This document shows positions 15,306 through 25,800 of a stretch of DNA of 64,000 bases, piece after piece. Every line of letters starts with the position of its first letter. The stretch's first letter is position 1. The stretch spans positions 11,757,468 to 11,821,467 of the forward strand of contig CM046847.1 of assembly GCA_025618425.1 (NCBI GenBank). The letters run 5' to 3'. Origin of the DNA: Heliocidaris tuberculata (Eukaryota > Echinodermata > Echinoidea > Camarodonta > Echinometridae). Under the pieces are notes generated by a model, which saw only the letters and a program-made list of their open reading frames with translations, made no database searches and was not told the origin of the DNA. A program made the position numbers and the translations under genes.

Positions 15306-15364
<59 letters not shown>

Positions 15365-18300
15365 AGAAAAGTAATGTACCGAATCAGCTTTCTTTGCTTT
15401 CCGTTCTCCAGTGAATGCCTCAATCTCCTTGAGATGGTAGAGTTGTCTCGTCAACGAGAGAGCGCAGGACACAGAAGCTGTCTTCTTGTTTGATCCTTGC
15501 TCTCGGGCATGGATTGCTAGAAAAATGAAGCAATGATGCAATCAAGCCCATGTAAAAGTTGTGGTGGTAAAAAGGGTCACAGCAGTTTTGAAATAATGTG
15601 GTCCTGCATCTTATAGATATAGACAAGTTTCAAAATGCATTTAATAATACACTAAAGATGAAGAAAATCTGATGAAAAGTGGGGGCTTACCAAAACAATA
15701 TAGATAGCTTTAACTCATCAACTACAAAGAAGGAACTTCAATAGAAGGTACAGAAAATTATCCCCATTGAATGATAACTGTGGGAAGAAGGGGACTTTGA
15801 CCTTTTAATGTTTTTATATGAATTTTTGTACGATAGATACATGCAGATTCAATATTATCAGCCAATATCATGAACAATATTTTATTCTAAAATAGCAGGA
15901 AACAGTGACTTAATGCAACATGGTCAGTGTTCAAACAAACCCCACACAGTACTCTGGTACTTACTGCGACGTTTTGATGCAAGGTAGATGGACATTTCTG
16001 CATAAAAAGACCTATAAGACGATATAATCGTAAATATCAGGTATTAGTTTATATAGCAGTGTAATGAGAGGAAGAATGGCCCAACTCTATTAAAATGGTT
16101 TTTGAGTAATGAAGAAAAAAACCCCAGCCTTTTGATAAATGCAAGGAACAGAATGTTTCCATCATCCTGGAATAAATAATGTACATTATTTATCACAGGT
16201 TCCAAATGAAAATTTTCAGTTTCATATGTAGGAATGATCTACCACTTATTGTACGAACAAGGAGTTATCACAGTGATAACTCTTTGGTACGAACAATGTC
16301 ATCCACTTATTGTACGAAGAATGTCATCCACTTATTGTACGAACAATGTCATTCACGTCATGCTTCAGAAAGACACTTGTAGAGTATCTTTTACATGAAG
16401 TACTGGTAATGACATTGGTATTTGGTATCAGGTATCTGACTAAAGTAAAGGATTTTGATGTTTCATCTATTTTATACTTTTACACTGTATTATAGTTTTG
16501 TTCATAATTAGCTCTATACGTAACACTATAAATGTTGTTTTTTAAAATTCCATTTAACCAATGTTTTCCAATGTTTTAAGGTACCATATTCGATTAGCAT
16601 TCATGCTATTTCTGGTTCCTTTTATCCTGCAAGCCTTTTTGCATCTTACTTTGTATACCCTTTCTTATGTGTTTATTATTGGACAATAAATAAATTTCAA
16701 TTTCAAGTTTCAAATTCAAGAAGAAAACATTCTGTTAAACTTGTAGCAAAATAAATTTGCTTCACAACTCCAAAAACTCTTTTGATGTATTTGAGTCCTT
16801 CTTGCTCTCCTGTATTCAATTTCCAATAGCAGACCATCATCCTAGAGTAAGACTTTGCATTCAATTTCTTTGCAAAACAAAAGAAACATCAAGACTGCAC
16901 GATAAGCAAAACAAAAACAAAGAACAAAACTTGATAACAGTTTTCTGGACAATGTAAAGTATGTCTGACATCAGACAAATGTATACTAGATAGAGGATCA
17001 CTTACCACATGGCATAAAGAATATCCACCAGACAAAAACATTTGAATTTGCATAATTAATAATGCATTTGAATCAAGCAAACACTTAGAAATGAGTAAGC
17101 CTTCATATTGAATGTACCATAAATATGCTACAAAATGACAGAAAGTTCTCATTATTCCAGCATTTAATTTAGTATTCATATTTCTTCTTCTAATATTTCC
17201 CAACACTACAAAACATTCGACAAGGGTGGCTGCAGGGTAATAAAGGCATTTCTGTATGTTGAATATGTTCACGTCTCAATAAGGAAATAAAAAGTTAGAC
17301 CAAAAATCTTTCCAAATACAAAAATAAAGTTTTAAAAACCCTTGTTTTTGGAGAGGGTATGACAACTTGGAAAATGCAACCAAAGCCATGAAAATTATGT
17401 GGTTTATTTGGTAAATTGTTATGACCGATTAGAAAGAAGAAAATAACTGGTTCTTCAGTTTTATGATCTTCATGACAGCATCATTTGTCAAAATAGCTCG
17501 CTTATTTCACTTCCTCCCGACTATACAAACAGTATCCCTGCAGCCACCATTACTTAATTTATATCTCAAAGGGGACCAATCAATTAAAAAAATTATTATG
17601 TTTACAGCTAGTATGTATAAAATGACTCCCCTCCCCACCCCCCATTATTCACCATTCTATAGGTGAATGGTAAAAAGGTATTTAGAAAATAAAGATTGGT
17701 ATGAAAACGACATGCACGGAACCCAAGTTAGACTTGGGTTTCATGCATACACGTGCACGTACATGTACAGGTGCATTGAATAGTCTACTTACAACTTCAC
17801 AAGTTGCTTTTACCTCCGTTTACAGAGTACCAGTATCTAAACTTTCAATTTCTCTTCACAGTAGTTATATTTGAAACTGGTACCACACCAACATGGAACC
17901 CCAAAAATTAAATGAGAACAATTTTTGGGCGATTGGTCCCCGTTACATGACATCACACCAAACACTATGAGTGGTACTAACCATTTTCCTCAAGACTGCT
18001 TATAATTGCTTTAACCATGCTCCTCTACGATCCAGTCCTAGGCCCCTCCACCTCAATCCAACCATTAAGCCACCGGAAGAAAAGCGACAAGCCCATTCTT
18101 GATGTGTCCCTTTAAACCACTGTGAAGGATTCAGTGAGCAACCAGACTAGATGGTAAGAATTAATCACAAATGGCATTCTGGGTAATGCGGCATATCACC
18201 TCAATTTCTCTCCCTATCTTGGAATGTTTATCTTTTCCTTTGTCTACCTTGTGTCACTATGATCACAGGCTTTGCATGACAGCATAAATCTCATAAAACA

Positions 18301-19972
18301 CAAACTGACTTTTCCTATTTTTGTTTTAATTTAACATTTCAAAACAGTATTTTGCATAAAGGTATAGGTAAATATGTAAATATTGTGCTGCAGAAGTCCT
18401 TCACAAAATTTTTAACCCTATCCAATTAAAAATAATTCATCAGTAAAACAGGATTGTTGTTGTTCAACATGATTCTCTTTCTTCTCAGAATTGTAAACAA
18501 TACATTTCCTACTTTCTAAGCAAAATAACACTCTAATTATTATTATTTTTTTTTGTTGCTACAACTCCCCACCCCATTCTATGAAGAACAGTTGAACCCC
18601 GTTTCAAAAGTAATCTAGTGCACCTAGCTGTCATAATCCTATGACTATAGTGACCCACTATGCCCCAATAAAAGGTGATACGCCACATTTAGCCATGTTT
18701 TTCACAAAATGTGTGGTTCCTCACTGACCCCTCCAAGCAGTTGAAAGAACATCCATCACAAAACATTCATGAGCCCTGAGACATACAACTTGCAATCAGC
18801 TACATGTAGCTGCAGTCTCCTGCAATCAAATCTCAAGTCATTTCCAAACAACCAATGACCACAGAGGCAACTGTGATTGGTTGATCAGAGACTTGAACTT
18901 GATTGAAGGAAAATGCAGTCAACTTCTAAATTTCTGCAATTAACTTTCAAATTTCTCTGATCAACTTCAAATTTCTGCGGTCAAATTTCAAGTCAAATGT
19001 GTTGTTTTTTGAGGTAAGTTAGACTTGATTCTTAGAAGTTACAATTGACTGCAAGTTTTATGCATCAGGGCTCTTCACATACATTTGTGGATCCTGGCTA
19101 ACTCTGACTTGTGGACAACACAACCTTCATTGCAATTCAAGGTCAAGTAAAGCCAGGAAGGTTTGAATTCCTCACATATATCTATTCGCACACATTTGGT
19201 CATTCTTTGCGTTCTGCCCACCTTATAGAAATCTTAACTTCTGCACACGTTAAATAAATCCTAATGCTATTTTATAGGTCACTAACAAATTCTGCGGTAC
19301 CAGATCTGGGCAAAAAGTAAAGGATGACTTGTTTGAAGTGGGTATGGATCTTTTTTATTCAGTAAAGTTTTCAGGGGAACCGATTCAAACCCTCCTGGCT
19401 GAATTTCACCTTCATTATCTTGCCAGGCTGTCTTATCCACAAGTCCTAGTTAGCCAGGACCCATACACAGACAATTTCTGTTCTTTCTTTCTTTCTTTGG
19501 TTTACTTTCCCTACATCCCATGAAGATCATGTGATACAGATCATGTGATACAGATCATGTGATCCAGATTTTAGCATCTGATTACATGACGAGTATCTGT
19601 CACATGATTTATCTTCGTTTCACATCTTCCCTTAGGAATGATAAAGAGAGAATAGCATTCTGAGATACTTAAGACATATGGCCTTGGACAAATAAATTGA
19701 GATACATGTAGGACTTAAAACCAATTACATGTATATAGGGCTAGAACAATTTCCATGAAATATTCAATTCAATTCAATTCAGTTCAGTTTATTCAATTCA
19801 GTTCAGTTTATTCAATTCAATTGATCTATAACTTTTCTGAATACACAGTTAAAATGAAAATTAAGTCAAGCAAAATGCAATATATTTCTTTAGATATTCA
19901 GTCTACTTTGTTCATCAAAAGCTATTTTGTGCTTACTATTAAAAATTTCAAATAAAAATATATGTATTTTCT

Positions 19973-20019
<47 letters not shown>

Positions 20020-22795
20020 TATAATTTTTTTCATATCTGTAGCATGTTTTCCAGAATGCTATAATCACTTTCTTGGCTTTTTTGTGTGACAATAAACCAT
20101 GTTATTCAGGCATAACAACTCACAACAGTAGATACCACATACATGTAGCATAGATGACATTCGCAAGTCATGTTAAAGCATTAAAGCACATTGACTCAAG
20201 AAATGTCATGTGATCAAAGACCATGTGATCCAGGCTCTATCACCTGATCAATGGTCAATATCACATGACATATCTTCTATTCATACACTGGCTGTCGCTT
20301 TTCTTCTGGTTTTGCAGCTCTCAAACATCAACTTCCATTCCACGATTCTTATTTTCATAGAAGCATAATTCTAAAACTACAATATAAAACAAGTCACATC
20401 TGCTTAGGAGCTACACATAAGAAATGTCATGTGATCACAAACAATATCACCAGGGTTCTGTCACCTGATCATATGGTTCATATCACATGACATATCTTCA
20501 TTCTAAACTGGCTGTCGCTTTCCCTCTGGATCAATTATCATTCCCCACTCCTAGTTAACTCTCTTTTTAATAATGTACGGATCGTGAGATGATTTAAGAT
20601 ACAGTGGACTGACGTCCTGTACAAACGGAGCAACAAACATTAAAAATATGACTGCATAAATGCTTGAGACATCATATGTAAGAAATATCACGTGATATCA
20701 AATCATGTCATCAAGGCTATGTCACCTGATTACATGGCAAGTATCACATGACACATCTTATCATTAAAGCCATTATTAAGAGCCTTCTTTTCCTCCCACA
20801 AACAAAAGGATCTTGTCAGAGTAAAATAAAAATTTAAAAACCCCAAACAAAATAAACAGTTGAATGCAGATATTTTATTCATTTATTTACACTTTCAATG
20901 TTCATGATAAATGGAAAGATATTTATTGAAAATATGGAATAATCTTGTTGGTGATTATTGCTCAAATCAGTGAGATTGAAATCAAATAAAATTGCAATCT
21001 CGTAACTAAGAGGTTACAAAACATTCAAATTGCCTTTGTTTGACAGATACAAGCGCTGTGTATGCCCTTGGTTTTCAAAGCAAGCGGGCAATATTCCAGT
21101 GAAAGAACTGATGTTAAATCAACTGAAAAAATCTTTGAATACTTATCTGATGTGAATTAGAAATTATATGATATTTGATGAAAAAGCAAAAATTATCATT
21201 TTATAAACCCCTTCATTTTAATCCCCAGGTGAAGCCTGCATAATAAAAGAGTAGTCTGGGATGTTAGAAATTATATCAGTCACTGAAGGTTCCTACAAAA
21301 TTATGCTCACATTCAATGGAAATGACATATGTACAAATTTGTTTCAAGTTACGGGACTGGGGTTTGGTTTGAAAGTTCAAAGTGTTATTTCATACAAATT
21401 TATGATTTAAAAAATTAGAGGGGTCATTTATTCCAGATTTTCACCCAATCAGTTAAAATACTAACCATACATTGTCTTAAGAGAACTGAGAATAAATGAA
21501 TTACCTGTTATGATCCTGACCGACAGGTGTATACTTATAATCAGCTTGTATGCGATTGGTCTGTAGGTACTGGTGGAGGCGGGACTTAGCATTGCTGATG
21601 GTCCAGTTGCCATGGATACTGGCATTCATGTCGGCTCCTTCAGCCTAATTGGAAGTAGAGTACAAGGAATAAGAGATCATATTTCATGTTAACAGGGCAG
21701 TTCTGAAGGGAACAGGAGATAAAAATTCTATATATAGATAAAACAATTTTTTAAAATCATTTTTTAAAATCAGACATATGAAATAGCTAATAGTAGACTA
21801 ACAAGTGAATGAGTAAATTACGCAATGCGTAATAAATGTCCCCGCCGGAAGTGCAGATCTGTGGAAATTAACTAGCCTGAACCTTAAAACTTCAGTGAAA
21901 AACTTTAGTGAATAAAATAATAATGTTACTGCATGCAAAAGAAGAGAATACCAACAATGCACGTATACAACTGAAATATAAAACATGAAAACATTATGAA
22001 CCTTCAGCCATTTTGAATAAATTTGCAAAAATTTGCAAGAATAATGAATTTCAAAATTCTGTGTAGAAGTTTGGAAGCCCCCACCCAGCCCTATCAGATA
22101 AAACAATCGGAATCAAAATCTGATGTGAAATAGAGGAGAAGTAGCATTTTTCGTCAATTTTGAATAAATTTACATAAATTTGCATAATTAATGAATTTCA
22201 AAATTCTGTGTAGAAGTTTGGAAGCCCCCACCCACCCCTATCAGATAAAACAATCGGAATCAAAATCCGATGTGAAATAGAGGAGAAGTAGCATTTTTCG
22301 TCAATTTTGAATAAATTTGCATAAATTTGCATAATTAATGAATTTCAAAATTCTGTGTAGAAGTTTGGAAGCCCCCACCCAGCCCTATCAGATAAAACAA
22401 TCGGAATCAAAATCCGATGTGAAATAGAGGAGAAGTAGCATTTTTCATCGATTTTGAATAAATTTGCATAAATTTGCATAATTAAAAAATTTCAAAATTC
22501 TGTGTAGAAGTTTGGAAGCCCCCACCCAGCCCTATCAGATAAAACAATCGGAATCAAACTCCGATGTGAAATAGAGGAGAAGTAGCATTTTTCGTCGATT
22601 TTGAATAAATTTGCATAAATTTGCATAATTAATGAATTTCAAAATTCTGTGTAGAAGTTTGGAAGCCCCCACCCAGCCCTATCAGATAAAACAATCGGAA
22701 TCAAAATCGGCCAAGAAATGACGGAGAAGTAGCATTTTCTAACATTTGAGCACACACGGACAGACGGACAGACGGACGGACGGACGGACGGACGG

Positions 22796-22828
<33 letters not shown>

Positions 22829-25800
22829 CGAACGCAGCCCGTTTCATAGTCCCCTCGCGAACTTCGTTCGGCGGGGACAATTAAACTAAAAAAAGTAAAA
22901 TACAAACTGAAATAACAAGGACAGCATTTATCTGGAAAGCAGCATCTAAAGCACACCCAAATTACATGTACTTATATACAACTGGATTTTTATTAGCAAT
23001 TATAGTTGCTCAGTCACTACTGCAGAAAAGATCTACTTCTGAGATATCTTCCGCAAAGTTTATATGTTCCTCGGAAAAGAACCTTCTTTGATTTCCTTGA
23101 TTTTGTTTATTCTTTTCCTTTCGAGTTTCAAGATATTGAGGTATCCCAAAGGGAGCCCCCTGTCTGCACCCGAGAGACATAGGAAACTTTTTTCCGAGAA
23201 ACCTTCGTACAAAACACGAGCAGGTTTGTCAGGACGGTGCCAATTTAGAACCGACAGGACTCGGTAAACTGGCATGATACTATTTTATCTTTAAAGAAAA
23301 TATATATATATATATATAAATATATATAATATAATAACTTTTAGAAAAAAATACCAAAAAAAAGAAGAGAGAAGTCAATTATATTATTCAAATGATTAAA
23401 TTTTGTTTAAAAAAAAAAAAAAAATATATATATAGTTGGTGATAATAGTCAAAATTGACTGATTGCCATAAAACACTAATCAACAACAACTGTTCATGAA
23501 AGCAACAACATCAAAGTTGTGTAAGATATTCTTGGCTTCTATTCCATACCAGCAAAAAAAAAGACAAACAAACACATTACCTCTTCAAGCTTTCTCTTGT
23601 CACCCTGCCTATCAAAGAAACTCCTCTGATATGAAGGCATACTCCCATCGTAACTGTCTATACGTAAGAACCAAAGATAATATAACTGTTAGATTAGACT
23701 GAAAGGTGAATACATGTATGCACAACCTTGGCAAACAAAATTAAACTCTGCCCATTTAGGGACAATTCATATCTCTGTGAGCATGAAAATGATATCAAAA
23801 TTCACAGAATGACTTCAAATTTCATACCTCTTCTATAATGTTTATTAATGACAACTCAAATATTTTCCAAAGACTTGTCTGCCATAGCAACAGCTAATGT
23901 AGGAAACTTTGATAATACATGATGAATGTGTCATCTAGGATTACGATTCATGCCTACACACAAATTTCTTTATACTGTGTGGATAACATCTGCACTGAAG
24001 TAGTGCTATATCAAAGATTTTGTAACATCCACTAGTAAAAAAGATCAATTTTCTTCAAATTTCCATTTCCTCCAGGCTTTATTTAATTAAAAGTATATGG
24101 TTATCGTTGGTTGCACTTAGGGTTTAGGTTAGGGTTAGATATAGTGTCTGGCAGAGGACTGAATTCTAAAAATTGTTTAGTGTAAGAAATCGACAGCAGA
24201 GAAATTTTGTCATAGCATGAGTCATACAAGCTACAGGAATAAAGAATACAATTCCTTGTATATGAAAGCTAATAACTTGTTTCAGATTCAGATTCAGATT
24301 CAAAACACATTTACTTCCTTCTTATAATCAAATAAGTGCAAATGAAATTTACATTGACAAAAAAACCCATGGTGGAATGAGGCGAGGGTCCGAGGAAGCA
24401 CACAGTTGGTGTTGGGGTTGCCGTAAACATAATTTTTACATATCATACAACAATTGGAGTAGTAGATCTTACCTCTGCCCCCATGTTCTCCACCACCTCC
24501 TCCCATATCCCCTGGTCCTGGACCCATCCCTAGGGACTGATGAGGAGCTGACATCCCAGGAGGCAATGACGATGGTCCTTCATTGGAGCTTGATGAAACA
24601 GGGGCCTAGAAAGAGAGAGAGGGGTGACGGCACGGTAAAAGAGTAAAAGACTAGGTTTGTAAATGTTGCAGGCATACTGGTGTTATAGAGTCAAGAATTG
24701 CAGGTTCTGATAAGAACAATGATTGGGAATGTCAAAACAAAACATTGTACTGTAAAGAAAAGGGTTAATATTTGACTGGACTGACAAAATCAGTCTTACA
24801 ATGGTCTCAAAGATATTAGAAACTACTGGGTGGCTTTTTTTTTTTTCCTTTCGATATTCTCAAGATATACAAACCAAATAGCCCATTTTCACCAACCGTG
24901 TGATAATCGCTTTGGTGCACCATCAAAAGTGATGGCCAAGTATACTCTTGTTCAAGACCCTAGTATTAATACATGCTAATGATAGGCTTCTACATGTATA
25001 TAAAGTTATGGATTTATCATGAAACACATGTGATATACACAAACACATAGTTCAACTGTGGATGCAGGGGACTAAACATCATGGCCCAAATTCACACAGG
25101 TGGTAATAGATTTGTACCATGGTTTATGTAGATTTTGTGGTATAAGTGCGCTTGATTTCGCGCGTACACTTAGAAAGATCCAATAATGAACGCGCGTGAT
25201 AAGCAAAGTGTGCAAATTTCACGCTAGTTGCCATGGTTTAGACCATGGTTTATGTAAATTAATTGAAATAAACTGTGCGTAAATTTACCATGGTCCAGTT
25301 AATATACTCACGTCCAAGGCTGGTACATCTTTACTGTTCAGTTCTCCACTGCGGACCAGGAACATCAGAAAATCCTTAGCGGCATTGGACTGGGAGTCCT
25401 TCTTGCTGGTGGAGTTGCCAACGCCCACATAAGAATAAGTAGGGACACGCACCTGTAGCACAACATAAATGGGACATAAACACATGTATGTAAATACCGA
25501 TGTGCATGATACTAGCTAAAATTATTATTATCTTCATTTCTCAAATTTCGCAATTCTGGAATAAATGTCATAAAAAGCAGAAAAATTTGGTATATATTGC
25601 AGCACAATAAATATCAAAAAATTATGACACACAGTGAATTATTTTCATTATTATTTTCATCGATATGAGAGAATTAAATATGAACTCCTTGCCCCCTCCC
25701 ATCCAAAAAAAAGAAAACATCTGCAAAGAGATTCACGGCCAGAAAAAGCACTCTGTCTAATTGAATGACTAAAATGTAGAAGACAACCCTTTACATGTAT

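Noticed and set aside
16889..17272. 127-codon minus-strand ORF
   Set aside because: Inside a DHX9 intron, no family match by eye, and intron-like composition.
22061..22735. Possible CRISPR-like array (regular repeats)
   Set aside because: Units are contiguous 147-bp tandem copies with no unique spacers, in a eukaryotic intron.
24300..24646. Unbroken 88-codon ORF through DHX9 exon 3 and past its donor
   Set aside because: The frame continues past a consensus donor (gtaaga) into sequence unlike the family; the spliced reading keeps phase with both neighbours.
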